A stretch of 64,000 nucleotides of DNA from NCEH01 sp043195195 (GCF_043195195.1 NZ_JBAFWT010000018.1:37684-101683), one strand, 5' to 3'. Numbered from the stretch's first letter, positions 8,496 through 18,930 are shown. Translations and numbers: made by a program. Notes: generated by a model from the letters alone, not told the origin.

Positions 8496-9821
8496 TCAGG
8501 TGAGAGCGGTGGCGTTCTCTTGCAGCACGGCGCCTGCCAGATAGAGCGAACCGGCGATCAGCACACGTGGCGGCGGCACCAATGGGAAAGCTGCGAGGCT
8601 GTCCAGGGCCGTCCCCACATCGCGTGCCACCGAACTGGACATGCCAAGCGTGGCGGCAGCGGCTGCGACCTCGTCCGGAGCGAGGCCCTTGTGCTCGCCC
8701 GGCACTGGCACGGCGATGACTTCGCGAACGAGTCCGGCGAACGGCGCGAGGAAGGCGGCGATGTCCTTGGAGCCGAGCATGCCAACCACCATGATCAGAG
8801 GTCGGGCATAGCGCTCTTCCAGTTCGGCCAGGGCGCTCGCCAGCGCCGCGCCGCCGGCGGCATTGTGTCCGCCGTCCAACCAGACTTCCACGTCCGCCGG
8901 GGCGCGCGCGGCGAGCGGGCCCGGGGCGAGGCGCTGCAGCCGTGCCGGCCATTCTGCCGCCTTGAGGCCGGATTCGAGGGCGGCGGCAGGGATGCCCAAT
9001 TGCGGCAATGCCCGCAAGGTTGCGACCGCAAGTCCCGCATTGTCGATCTGATGCGCGCCCATGAGGCGCGGCCGCGGCAGATCCAGCAACCCGGCCTCGT
9101 CGGAATAGACCAGGCGGCCTGCTTCCTCATGGACCGTCCAATGCTGGCCGCGCACGAACACTGGCGCGAGGTTGCGAGCCGCTGCGCGCTCGATCACGTC
9201 GAGGGCTTCATCCGGCTGCGCCGCGACGATCACCGGCGACCGGCGCTTAATGATGCCGGCTTTTTCTCCCGCGATCTGCTCGAGTGTCGGGCCGAGAAAA
9301 TCCACATGGTCGATGGACAATGGTGTGATGACGCTGGCCAAGGGTGCATCGACGACATTCGTGGCGTCCAGGCGACCACCGAGACCGACCTCGAGCAGCA
9401 ACACATCGGCGGCCACCTGGGCGAACAATACGAAAGCTGCCGCCGTGGTGATCTCGAACAGCGTGATGGGCTGGCCGGCATTGGCGCTCTCGACCTTGTC
9501 GAGCGCGTCCGAAAGGGCCCCATCGCTGACCAGGACGCCGGCAAGGCGGATGCGTTCATTGAAGCGCACCAAATGGGGCGAGGTATAGACGTGCACACGC
9601 TTGCCCGCCGCCTCCAGCGCCGCGCGCAGGAAGGCGATGGTGGATCCCTTGCCATTGGTGCCGGCCACATGGATGACCGGCGGCAGGCGCAGCTCGGGGT
9701 GGTCGAGGGCGGCAAGGAGGCGGTGGACCCGGTCCAGCGAAAGATCAATCCGCTGGGGATGGAGTGCCGCAAGGCGCTCCAGGATTGCGTCGGGTCCGCC
9801 GGCGGGGCGGGGGAGGGACAT
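8496..9821 (-). CDS. folC: Folylpolyglutamate synthase / dihydrofolate synthase
   Basis: This 441-residue Mur-ligase-fold enzyme adds L-glutamate to dihydropteroate and to folates. The ATP-binding loop is GTNGKGSTIAF near residue 54, followed by the family SPHLVRFNERIR, and LDGGHNAAGG lies in the C-terminal domain. Length fits. It is the last gene of the minus-strand trp-accD-folC run, 53 bases after accD, an arrangement conserved in alphaproteobacteria. Its 3' end faces the csbD terminator. Confidence 0.95.
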   Translation of the reverse strand: MSLPRPAGGPDAILERLAALHPQRIDLSLDRVHRLLAALDHPELRLPPVIHVAGTNGKGSTIAFLRAALEAAGKRVHVYTSPHLVRFNERIRLAGVLVSDGALSDALDKVESANAGQPITLFEITTAAAFVLFAQVAADVLLLEVGLGGRLDATNVVDAPLASVITPLSIDHVDFLGPTLEQIAGEKAGIIKRRSPVIVAAQPDEALDVIERAAARNLAPVFVRGQHWTVHEEAGRLVYSDEAGLLDLPRPRLMGAHQIDNAGLAVATLRALPQLGIPAAALESGLKAAEWPARLQRLAPGPLAARAPADVEVWLDGGHNAAGGAALASALAELEERYARPLIMVVGMLGSKDIAAFLAPFAGLVREVIAVPVPGEHKGLAPDEVAAAAATLGMSSSVARDVGTALDSLAAFPLVPPPRVLIAGSLYLAGAVLQENATALT

Positions 9822-9874
9822 TGGAAGCTACCCCTGCGCGGCTGCGGCCGCGCGGCGGAAAGATCGGGCGGGCA

Positions 9875-10798
9875 TCAAGCGGCGGCAGGACGCGGCAGGC
9901 GCCCTTGGGGGGGGGCGGCCGGCGCCTTTACCAGGATGCGGCAGATCCGTCCCAGTGTCTCTCGCATCTGGTGACGATGCACCACCATGTCGATCATGCC
10001 GTGCTCGCGCAGATATTCGGCGCGCTGGAAGCCGTCTGGCAGCTTCTCGCGGATGGTCTGCTCGATCACTCGCGGCCCGGCAAAGCCGATCAGGGCGCCG
10101 GGCTCTGAGATCTGAATGTCGCCCAGCATGGCGTAGGAGGCTGTAACGCCGCCTGTGGTGGGGTTGGTGAGAACCACGATGTACGGCTTCTTGGCCTCAC
10201 GTAATTCCTGGATCGCGACCGTGGTGCGCGGCATCTGCATGAGGGAGAGGATGCCTTCCTGCATGCGCGCGCCGCCCGAGGCGGCGAACATGATAAAGGG
10301 CGTGCCCTTCTCGGCCGCTGTCTGCAGACCTTTCACCACAGCCTCGCCTGCGGCCATGCCGAGCGAGCCGCCCATGAAACCGAAATCTTGCACCGCGATT
10401 GTGACCGGGAGCGCTTGCAGCAGGCCGGTCGCAACCTTTACGGCATCCTGCATGCCGGTCTTGGTGCGGGCATCCTTCAGTCGGTCGGCATAGCGCCGCT
10501 CGTCGCGGAACTTCAGCGGATCGATGGCGACCTCGGGGAGGGCAACTTCTTCATAGGCCCCGTCGTCGAAGGTGGCCTTCAAGCGGCGCACCGCATCCAT
10601 TCGCATGTGATAGCCGGAGCCCGGGATCACATACAGATTGGCTTCCAGATCCTTGTGGAACACCATCTGCCCGGTTTCCGGACACTTCACCCACAGATTC
10701 TCTGGTACCTCCCGGCGCGCCAGGAAATCTCGGATCTTCGGGCGGACGACGTTGGAAATCCAATTCAAGGAGGATGCTCCGGCTGTGGCGTGCTCCAT
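9875..10798 (-). CDS. accD: Acetyl-CoA carboxylase carboxyltransferase subunit beta
   Basis: This roughly 300-residue beta subunit of the carboxyltransferase makes malonyl-CoA for fatty acid synthesis. The crotonase-like core is clear: GGSLGMAAGEAVVKG, FMMFAASGGARMQEG-like text and LTNPTTGGVTASYAMLGD. Where Escherichia coli AccD has two CxxC zinc-ribbon pairs, this protein has KCPETGQ and VIPGSGYHM, so three of four ligands are missing; I recall the same substitution in related Hyphomicrobiales. ATG at 10798 gives 307 residues. An in-frame TTG at 10768 with GGAG upstream, giving the conserved NWISNVVRPKIR beginning, is an equally likely start. Confidence 0.95.
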   Translation of the reverse strand: MEHATAGASSLNWISNVVRPKIRDFLARREVPENLWVKCPETGQMVFHKDLEANLYVIPGSGYHMRMDAVRRLKATFDDGAYEEVALPEVAIDPLKFRDERRYADRLKDARTKTGMQDAVKVATGLLQALPVTIAVQDFGFMGGSLGMAAGEAVVKGLQTAAEKGTPFIMFAASGGARMQEGILSLMQMPRTTVAIQELREAKKPYIVVLTNPTTGGVTASYAMLGDIQISEPGALIGFAGPRVIEQTIREKLPDGFQRAEYLREHGMIDMVVHRHQMRETLGRICRILVKAPAAPPQGRLPRPAAA

Positions 10799-11175
10799 GT
10801 AATACCGAGCGCGCGGTAACGGAAGTGCGGTTGTGCAGCGCCGCGCAAACGCCGGCGCGTAGCCATCATCGCCTCATCCCAGCCTTAGGGCTTGGGCGCC
10901 CATGGTGGCGAAACCACGGCAAGGTCCAATTATTCCGTAAGGGAAATAGAATATGTACGAGATTTTATTTTTACGAAGTATCCTAAGCTGACAATCTGAA
11001 TTTTTGATTCAATTCTGGCAAATTTATAATATCAACATCATTTTTAGATAGTTATTTGTGGAATTATTTGATTTTAATATATAAAAATTGCCTGACTGAT
11101 ATGGAAAATTTCGATTTTTCCTGCTTTATGGATATTTTTTGTACCGTTAATTTTCAGAGAGTATCGTTTGTTCAG
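10799..11175. other. Very AT-rich intergenic patch upstream of accD
   Basis: From about 10921 to 11165 the DNA is mostly A/T, with runs such as TTTTATTTTTACG, TTTAATATATAAAAATT and GATATTTTTTG, inside a genome otherwise above about 60% GC by eye. No open frame of note lies here. It separates the stop of the inserted hydrolase gene (11176) from accD. It should contain the accD-folC promoter and may be a target for a nucleoid-silencing protein. It looks like acquired DNA brought in with the hydrolase gene. Confidence 0.6.
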
Positions 11176-12261
11176 CTACGGTGTGGCGGGTAAGAAAATG
11201 AAAGGCTTGGCGACGGCAAACTCGGCCGCCGCATTACCGGAATAAATCCGCCCACCTTCCAGGGTGAGTTTCTTTACGGGCGCGCCCTCCTTCAGGTCCA
11301 GATCCGCGAGTGGGACCCAGAACGCATTTGGGCTGGTGGAAGAATCGAAAAAATAGACCTTGTTCTTTTGGTCCGCGACCGAGCGCCAGAGGGAAGAGGA
11401 AATGTTGGGCTGGTTCGGCGTGGTAATGCCGAGCGGCACGCCGACGCTGCGCATCACCCCAAGCACGCTGAGCGCGGCTTGATTGGCGAAGCTCTGCCCC
11501 GGCACCGCCGAGATGAAGCGCGGATCGGCCTGCTTCGGCACCGCGTGGATCAGGAATGAGGCGCGGGCGAAGCGATCGGAGGCGCGGTTGGTGCCAGGCA
11601 GGAAGGTCAGCCCGCCGATCTCCTCCCAATAGGCGTTGAGCGCCAATTGCTGATCGAAGGTCGGGGAGTTGGTCATCACCTGATACTGCTTGCCGTGGTG
11701 AATGACGAGCTTCCCGCCGATATACTCGAAAATCGCTGAATCTCCGCTGGCATCGGAAAGCGCAAGGTGGAGCTGCGCCGGCACGCCATTGGGCAGTACC
11801 GGCGCGACGATGTGGAATGGCTCCTTCTCCAACGCCGCAACCGCGTCCGAGACGGTGCCGAACATGTCCAGCACATACTGCGCCCAAAGGGAGATGGACA
11901 TGGGCGGCTTGCCGGTGTCCTGCCCGTAGTCGGATTTGTCGAGATACAGCAGGTTCACCACCAGACCCGCCTCATTGATGCCGTCAGCGGTGCCGACATC
12001 ATAGCTTGAGGCAATGAGGCTGCCGTATTTGGAGACCCATTTTGGCGCGGTGGGGCCAGCCGCACCGTCGCGCGCCATCCCCTTGGGAAACACCCAAAGA
12101 TTGGTGCGCATATCCTCGGCCCAGTCCATAGACCGGCCGGTGATGACCATGCCGTCCGCGCCGGTATAAAGCGCGCGCGTGCAGGCGCTGGCGGGAGCTG
12201 CTGCCAGTGAGGCGCCCGCGAGCAGAGCGGCAATGAAGCGGGTGGTGCGCGAGCGGGCCAT
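11176..12261 (-). CDS. Secreted choloylglycine hydrolase-family amidase (Ntn-hydrolase)
   Basis: This 361-residue protein belongs to the linear-amide C-N hydrolase family (penicillin V acylase / bile salt hydrolase). After a signal peptide (residues 1-26, ending ASA) the mature protein begins with Cys27, the expected N-terminal nucleophile, in CTRALYTGADGMVITGRSMDW. Downstream are the family-like GINEAGLVVNLLYLD and MTNSPTFDQQL, the latter carrying the conserved asparagine region. It would act in the periplasm on an acyl-amide such as an N-acyl-homoserine lactone, penicillin V or a lipid amide; the substrate cannot be read from sequence. It sits between trpA and accD, which are usually adjacent, beside an AT-rich patch, so it is probably an insertion. 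Confidence 0.85.
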   Translation of the reverse strand: MARSRTTRFIAALLAGASLAAAPASACTRALYTGADGMVITGRSMDWAEDMRTNLWVFPKGMARDGAAGPTAPKWVSKYGSLIASSYDVGTADGINEAGLVVNLLYLDKSDYGQDTGKPPMSISLWAQYVLDMFGTVSDAVAALEKEPFHIVAPVLPNGVPAQLHLALSDASGDSAIFEYIGGKLVIHHGKQYQVMTNSPTFDQQLALNAYWEEIGGLTFLPGTNRASDRFARASFLIHAVPKQADPRFISAVPGQSFANQAALSVLGVMRSVGVPLGITTPNQPNISSSLWRSVADQKNKVYFFDSSTSPNAFWVPLADLDLKEGAPVKKLTLEGGRIYSGNAAAEFAVAKPFIFLPATP

Positions 12262-12418
12262 ATCGATCCTCCCATTCGGATTGGGAAGAGCATTGAATGG
12301 TATGGGCCGCCAGCGCCATGAGGTGGATCAAGATCCGGGCGTATGAAGAACCCGGCGGCTCGATCACGGTATTGCTATCGGCCTCCTGCGGCGTGGACGC
12401 GATCCGACTGACTGATGC

Positions 12419-13258
12419 CTATTCAGCGGTCCGGCGGCGCACACCACGCACCGCGCCGGCAAGCTCGCGAACCAATGCCTCCACATCGGCGACCGTGCCG
12501 GGGGTAGCGGCGCCGTTCTCGTCCAGCGAGGCGCGTACGACATCGACCAGCGCCGAACCCACCACCACCGCATCCGCACCTGCCGCGATGGCGGCCGCCT
12601 GGGCCGGGGTTTTCACCCCGAAGCCCACTGCCACCGGCAGGTCGGTGTGACCCTTGATGCGGGCTACGGCTGCGGAGACCAGATCAGCGTCCGGCGTCGC
12701 GGAGCCCGTGATGCCGGTGATTGAAACGTAATAGACAAAGCCTGCCGTGTGAGCGAGCACAGCCGGCAGGCGCTTGTCGTCCGTGGTCGGCGTTGCAAGG
12801 CGGATGAAGTCGAGCCCGGCAGCGAGCGCCGGAAGACATAGCTCGTCATCCTCCTCCGGCGGCAGATCAACCACGATCAGGCCATCCACGCCCGCTGCCT
12901 TAGCATCCTCAAGAAAGCGCGGGACGCCGTAGACATAGATGGGATTGAAATAGCCCATAAGAACGACAGGGGTCTTGTGGTCGCCTTCGCGGAACGCACG
13001 GACCATGCCGAGCGTCTTGGCGAGGGTCTGCCCGCCCTTGAGCGCCCGCAAACCGGCCGCCTGGATGGCAGGGCCATCCGCCATGGGATCGGTGAACGGC
13101 ACGCCCAGCTCGATCAGGTCCGCGCCGGCCGCAGGCAGGGCTTTCAGCACCGCCAGCGAGGTTGCGGCATCGGGATCGCCCGCTGTGATGAAGGTGACGA
13201 GGCCGGGACGGCCCTCGGCGGCAAGATCGGCGAAGCGGGCGGTGATGCGGGTGGTCAT
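12419..13258 (-). CDS. trpA: Tryptophan synthase alpha subunit
   Basis: This 279-residue TIM-barrel subunit cleaves indole-3-glycerol phosphate to indole, which passes to TrpB. Signatures: LIELGVPFTDPMADGPAIQ with the catalytic aspartate, the N-terminal FITAGDPD with its conserved acidic residue nearby, and GFGVKTPAQAAAIAAGADAVVVGSA at the phosphate site. Length fits. It lies 79 bases after the small secreted gene that follows trpB, not directly after trpB as is usual. Confidence 0.97.
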   Translation of the reverse strand: MTTRITARFADLAAEGRPGLVTFITAGDPDAATSLAVLKALPAAGADLIELGVPFTDPMADGPAIQAAGLRALKGGQTLAKTLGMVRAFREGDHKTPVVLMGYFNPIYVYGVPRFLEDAKAAGVDGLIVVDLPPEEDDELCLPALAAGLDFIRLATPTTDDKRLPAVLAHTAGFVYYVSITGITGSATPDADLVSAAVARIKGHTDLPVAVGFGVKTPAQAAAIAAGADAVVVGSALVDVVRASLDENGAATPGTVADVEALVRELAGAVRGVRRRTAE

Positions 13259-13337
13259 GGTCCGTCTTTATTCTGTCTCCCCCGGAACGGAAGGAGGATC
13301 GGCCGCCGGCGGCCGGGAGGCTAAGGGGGAAACCCGC

Positions 13338-13690
13338 TCAGTTCGGGCTGGTGATGGCGCAGGTCGCAGAGACGGCGCTGGTGGCGCCCATCAGGCGCAC
13401 CTGATCCGACCCCGTGATGCCGGGGAAGGTGGAAAACAGCGTCGTGGACGACGTGCCGAGCTTCTTCTTGCTCTTGGAGAAGAAATCGCAGGTCACGACG
13501 ATTTGGTTCAACATGATGGTGCCGCTGTTGGCCACCTGCACGCTGATGAAGGCGCCCGACGGATCAGTGACCACCGCGCCGGTGGTCAGGTTCAAGCCGG
13601 CCGGCTCCGCGAGTGCGGGCAGGACGGCCGGAGCGGCGAGAGAGAGCGGAAGAGCAAGGCTCAGAGCCTTCGCGCAAGCAGTTGCAAATT

Positions 13691-13694
<4 letters not shown>
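13338..13694 (-). CDS. Small secreted protein coupled to trpB
   Basis: I do not recognise a family. The 118-residue product has a long signal peptide (residues 1-29, ending ALA). The roughly 90-residue mature part has a beta-sandwich-like composition (GAFISVQVANSGTIMLNQIVVTCDFF), a SKSKKKLG basic loop and two cysteines (VTCDFF, SATCAITS). Its ATG at 13694 overlaps the trpB stop as ATGA, so it is probably translated by coupling to trpB. A periplasmic protein inside a tryptophan operon is unusual; no link to tryptophan synthesis can be inferred from sequence. Confidence 0.75.
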
Positions 13695-14898
<1,204 letters not shown>

Positions 14899-14902
<4 letters not shown>

Positions 14903-15603
14903 TGGGCTTGGCTTTCCACCTTGGAGGCAAGGGACGCCGCGCGCGCGGCGCGGACGAAGGCAAAGATCTTTTCCGCCGACTTGACACCCGGCGCGCTTTC
15001 AACGCCCGAGGAAACATCGACGCCGTCGACACGGGTGCGGGCGATTGCCTGCGCCACATTATCGGGGTCTAGACCACCCGAAAGCATGATCGGGCGACCG
15101 GGGTCAAGGCCGGCCAGCAGAGACCAGTCGAACGGGCGGCCGTTGCCGCCCGGTAACAAGTCGTCAGGGGCGGGCTTGGCGTCGAACAACAAGCGGTCGG
15201 AAACCGCGGCATAGGCCGGTACGATGTCCAGGTCCGTGGCGCGGGCGATGCTGAGCGCTTTCATTACCGGCAGTCCGAACGCCGCGCGGATGGCTGCAAC
15301 CCGTTCAGGGGTCTCGCGACCGTGCAGTTGCAGGATGTCGGGCTTCATCGCTTCCAAGGTATCGCGCACCAGCGCGTCGTCCGGATCGACGAGCAGCGCC
15401 ACCTTGAGGGCGCGGCCGTTCACCTGCGCGGAGAGGGCGGCTGCGGCATCGAAAGAAAGATGGCGCGGGCTTTTGGCGAAATGGACGAAGCCGACAAGAT
15501 CGGCCCCGGCTTGCAGCGCGGCGTCAAGCGCGGCGGCGCTGGTGACGCCGCAGATCTTCACTTCGATGCTCGGCTTGGAACCACCCGTAACCAACGCGCC
15601 CAT
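14899..15603 (-). CDS. trpF: Phosphoribosylanthranilate isomerase
   Basis: This 234-residue TIM-barrel enzyme isomerises N-(5'-phosphoribosyl)anthranilate. Signatures: VKICGVTS with the catalytic cysteine near the N-terminus, LVGFVHFAKSPRH, DILQLHGRETPERV, and LSGGLDPDNVAQA with DGVDVSSGVE at the phosphate site. The frame is open to 15795, but conservation begins only after M at 15603, which sets the start; an in-frame GTG slightly further in is an alternative. It is the first trp gene of the minus-strand run. trpE, trpG, trpD and trpC are not in the window. Confidence 0.93.
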
Positions 15604-15655
15604 TTCATCACCATCGGGTGCGGCGCGCCGCACCCTGTCTCGTTTCTGCTTTGGC

Positions 15656-16648
15656 TCAGGTCTCGATGCGGGTGAACTGGCCCGCCTTGCGGAATCGCCA
15701 AAGATAGCTCGGCAGCACGCTCGCCATGGCGGCGGGTAGAATGCCGAGGTCCTGGATCGTGCGGTGTTCTGAAACTGCGGCATCCGACACCACATTGTCG
15801 AAATGCAGCATCGCCACCTGGTCGCGCGTGAGCAGGCTGCTGCCGCCCGGCACCCATCCGAGAATGCGGGCGAGCAGATCGGCCGCTCCGAAGGGCAGGT
15901 CCATAAGCAGTCGGTGGCTGCCGATCTCGCGCTGCAGCAGCTCCATCAGCTCCCGGAACGTACGCACCTCGGGACCGCCGAGTTCGTAGGTGGTGCCGGC
16001 CTTGGCCTTCCCGTCCACTGCGCGCTCCACTGCCGCGGCGACATCGGCCACGAACACCGGCTGGAAGCGGGTCTTGCCGCCGCCGATCAGCGGCAGCGCG
16101 AAGGCGAAGCGCGTCATGGCCGCGAAACGATTGAAGAAGTTATCTTCGGGGCCGAACAACAGCGACGGGCGCAGGATGATGCTGTCTGGGACCGCCGCGC
16201 GAACCACCTCTTCGCCCAGACCCTTGGTGCGCGCATAACCGGCGGCGGCTGTCGAATCGGCGCCGATGGCGGAGACGTGAACCACGCGTGCGCCGACTTC
16301 GGCAGCTGCGGTTGCAACCGCGCGTGCACCATAGACATGAACGGCATCGAAGCTCTGGCGGCCACGCGGGGCAAGGACGCCCACGAGACTGACAACAATG
16401 TCGGAACCCTCGGCCGCTCGCCTCACCGATTCGCCGAAACGCACGTTCGCCTGCACGAGTTGAATCTGGCCGACATAGCCATAGGGCAAAAGGAAGTTGG
16501 CAAGGTCCGGGCGGCGCACGGCCACGCGGATGCGATAACCTCTGCGGGCAAGGGCGCGCACCACATAACGGCCGAGAAAGCCGGATCCGCCGAACACCGT
16601 CACCAGGCTGTCCGTCACGGGCCGATCGGCCACCGTCACTTCGCTCAT
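15656..16648 (-). CDS. NDUFA9-like NAD(P)-dependent epimerase/dehydratase
   Basis: This 330-residue extended short-chain dehydrogenase has a Rossmann motif VFGGSGFLGRYVVRALARRGYRIRVAVR at the N-terminus, VHVSAIGADS in place of the usual active-site serine region, and ARTKGLGEEVVR. The atypical active site and RPSLLFGPEDNFFNRFA match the family of bacterial homologues of the complex I accessory subunit NDUFA9. ATG at 16648 is chosen for its strong GGAGGAAG site 7 bases upstream; the frame is open further but looks non-coding there. It ends 52 bases before trpF. A role in quinone or respiratory-chain biology is a family-level guess. Confidence 0.85.
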   Translation of the reverse strand: MSEVTVADRPVTDSLVTVFGGSGFLGRYVVRALARRGYRIRVAVRRPDLANFLLPYGYVGQIQLVQANVRFGESVRRAAEGSDIVVSLVGVLAPRGRQSFDAVHVYGARAVATAAAEVGARVVHVSAIGADSTAAAGYARTKGLGEEVVRAAVPDSIILRPSLLFGPEDNFFNRFAAMTRFAFALPLIGGGKTRFQPVFVADVAAAVERAVDGKAKAGTTYELGGPEVRTFRELMELLQREIGSHRLLMDLPFGAADLLARILGWVPGGSSLLTRDQVAMLHFDNVVSDAAVSEHRTIQDLGILPAAMASVLPSYLWRFRKAGQFTRIET

Positions 16649-16817
16649 GCCCACTTCCTCCGGCTCGCGCGCTCGCCGCGACCTATCCTGTAGGTTTGTG
16701 CGTGACATACGCGATTGTGCCGGGCGCCGTCCAGTTGCCTCGGCGTCGCGGGGCGGATCGTCCACCCCGGTGCAGACCGCCGCCTTGAGCGATCCGCACG
16801 GGGGTCCGTCCGTTCGG

Positions 16818-17192
16818 TCAGGCCGGCTTTTTTGCGGCGGCGACGAGAGCCGCAACCGTCTCCTCAATGGCGACGATCTGGTCGGAGAATGCCTTCGGGT
16901 CGAACGCTGCACGCTGCAGGTCTACCGCCCAATTGGGATTCTGCAGGGTGAAGGTGGTAAAGGCGGAAGCAGCGCCGGTTTTGCTCAGGACGTGGTCGGC
17001 CACGTGGGCGGGCAGAGCTTCCTCGACGAAGAAGTTGAGCCCGGGATTTGCCGCATGGAAGGCGACAAACGCTTCCGAAAGCTCGCGATATTGGTCGGCC
17101 TTTAGAAATGCGTCCACTTTGCCGAGGAGATCGGAGACCGCATGCTCCGGCGGGAACTTGCGGGTGGGATAGATCGGGGTGAATGCGGCCAT
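16818..17192 (-). CDS. Hypothetical protein
   Basis: I do not recognise this 124-residue protein. It has no signal peptide or membrane segment. It is moderately hydrophobic and looks helical, with an aromatic, proline-rich N-terminus (FTPIYPTRKFPPEH) and an alanine-rich C-terminal helix ending KKPA. ATG at 17192 has an excellent GGAGGAAAAATC leader, which sets the start and makes the gene credible. It is divergent from rpsT, 169 bases upstream of the NDUFA9-like gene on the same strand. Confidence 0.7.
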   Translation of the reverse strand: MAAFTPIYPTRKFPPEHAVSDLLGKVDAFLKADQYRELSEAFVAFHAANPGLNFFVEEALPAHVADHVLSKTGAASAFTTFTLQNPNWAVDLQRAAFDPKAFSDQIVAIEETVAALVAAAKKPA

Positions 17193-17383
17193 GATTTTTC
17201 CTCCGGAACGATGACGATGCGGCGGCCCGCACGATTGTTCGGTGCGCTTGCGCCATCGGCGCGTATTTTGTGGACCACGGAGCGCGGCGCAAGCCTGACC
17301 AGACGAGAACGCGCATTTTTGAGAATGTTGCGATGAAGTGGGGCGCTCATCTGCACAATGCGCCGTCATTGCGTCGGAGACAG

Positions 17384-17412
17384 TTGACTGCGCTGCTTCC
17401 TGCTCCTATAAG
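17384..17412 (+). promoter_or_regulatory. Probable sigma-70 promoter of rpsT
   Basis: TTGACT at 17384-17389 and TATAAG at 17407-17412 are separated by 17 bases, close to the housekeeping consensus. Transcription would start near 17419 and leave a leader of about 105 bases before rpsT, long enough for S20 autoregulation. The rest of 17193-17524 shows no gene. Confidence 0.7.
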
Positions 17413-17524
17413 CGCCAACACTTCGCTGGCGACCGAGGTTGCCGGCGTGTTCAGCCATTCAGACGCAGTGCAGACGGGCCTATTGGCTATGTTTGGCGTG
17501 CGATAACGTGATAGAGGACGGCCG

Positions 17525-17791
17525 ATGGCCAATACGCCCTCCGCCAAGAAGGCGGCGCGGAAGATCGAGCGGCGCACCGAGGTTAACCGGAACCGCCGCT
17601 CGCGCGTTCGTACGTTCCTGCGCAAGCTTGAAGATGCGCTCGCCACCGGCGATGCCACGGCCGCAAGCGCGGCCTTCAAGGCAGCTGAGCCGGAAATCAT
17701 GCGTGCTGTCACCAAAGGTGTTCTTCATAAGAACACGGCGTCTCGCAAGGTTTCCCGCCTTGCGACCCGCGTCAGCAAGCTGAGTGCGTGA
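17525..17791 (+). CDS. rpsT: 30S ribosomal protein S20
   Basis: This 88-residue basic protein binds 16S rRNA early in assembly of the small subunit. It starts MANTPSAKKAARKIERR and has the conserved GVLHKNTASRKVSRLATRV segment at the C-terminus, as in alphaproteobacterial S20. Length is exact for the family. It is monocistronic with its own promoter and terminator and lies upstream of dnaA, a common neighbour in the order, although here more than 1.1 kb separates them. Confidence 0.98.
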   Translation: MANTPSAKKAARKIERRTEVNRNRRSRVRTFLRKLEDALATGDATAASAAFKAAEPEIMRAVTKGVLHKNTASRKVSRLATRVSKLSA

Positions 17792-17846
17792 TCTAAAGCT
17801 GGCGATGCCGCGGTGCACGCGTCATGGCTAAGCTTAGCGAAAGAAG

Positions 17847-17873
17847 GCCCGGCTTTGCCGGGCTTTTTTATTT
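17847..17873 (+). terminator. Rho-independent terminator of rpsT
   Basis: The seven-base stem GCCCGGC / GCCGGGC around a TTT loop at 17847-17863 is followed by a T-rich tract from 17864. It lies 56 bases after the rpsT stop. Confidence 0.92.
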
Positions 17874-18930
17874 CGAAATTTGAAGTATCCATGCACCATT
17901 GAACGTGCGGCTGAAAATGCGGTCCTCGGGCCGCGTGCCTTCAACCGGTCCGCACCAAAAGCCCCCAGATTCCTTGGTTTAGCCGGCGAAGATCGATGAG
18001 CGTCATTTCCCGCCGGGTGATGATTCTTCCAGGATTGGGCCGCTAGCCCCTAAGCCTCCCCAGGTCAAGCAGCAGCACTTCCAGGCTGCAAGTTGCCTAC
18101 ATTTCCCACCGCTCAGGAAAAACTGATGAGCTTGAAAGGGTTACGGGCCAAGCTTAGAAGGAGCCTTCCGGCAGGTGTGGGTTGAGGTACGGTAATACAT
18201 CTTGACTGAAGTCCTAGGACTGGGGCCTGCGGCCCTGTCGTTTGGGAATCTTGCAGTCGAGTCAGAGGTTTGCCGGCTGAACTAAACCGTAGAGGGAAAT
18301 CCACTTGTCACCCGCTTTCCACCGGATTCGGATGCGACCGGGAAAGCCGTTGCACCGTCCCCATGCCCTGTGTATGTTCAATCTCACCTCTGAGGGACAT
18401 CCCGAGGAAATCATCAATAGAGCAGCAGTTTCACGACTCTTCGTGGATGGAGGGAGGGTGTATTATGTGCGTTAGCGTCTCACCTCCCCTCTCGTGCTGC
18501 GTGTACATTTTACCGGCGTATTATCCTGATGTTTGGGAACATCTGTCTTAGATCCTTGGAATTTGATCCAAGACAGCGAAACAAGCAAAAAACTATTCTA
18601 TCTGTTTAAAAGTCCGTTGGTGTTTGGGCCAGCGGCAAATGGGGCGGCCATGACTTCTCTTACAGGCGCTAGATCTAGCGAAGACGCTCGTCGTTTCTGT
18701 CGCATGCTGCCTTTCGGGGCTGTGAGCCGTGACCGGGATGAACGACTTCGCGATCGCGCCGAGGGAGCCCCGGCGAGCCGGGCGCCCTCATGACGGACGG
18801 CGAGGCGTAGCCTTCTTTCGTCGCTTCACTCTTCACCTTTGCACTCACTTGGACTTGGAGACGCGCCGTCCTCGGCGCGAACGCTCTCTGCGTCGCAACC
18901 AGGGAACCGCCCCGGGCGGGAGAGACCCTC
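17874..18930. other. Gene-free stretch between rpsT and dnaA
   Basis: About 1.06 kb without a convincing gene. Open frames at 18270-18551 and 18533-18793 have no family resemblance and poor start sites. Small dyads are visible: CACGA ... TCGTG around 18425-18440, CTTGGA ... TCCAAG around 18556-18574, and GCGCCG-TCCT-CGGCGC at 18863-18878 in the dnaA leader. The stretch around 18510-18630 is clearly less GC-rich than its surroundings. I looked for DnaA boxes (TTATCCACA and near variants) and saw no cluster, so I do not call an origin. It probably holds the dnaA promoter and long leader, and possibly a small RNA or decayed DNA. Confidence 0.5.

Noticed and set aside
18113..18304. A 63-residue minus-strand frame in the rpsT-dnaA gap
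   Set aside because: No ribosome binding site, no family and unusual composition; treated as non-coding.
17874..18930. Replication origin between rpsT and dnaA
   Set aside because: No cluster of DnaA boxes or 13-mer-like AT repeats was seen; proximity to dnaA alone is not enough in this group.
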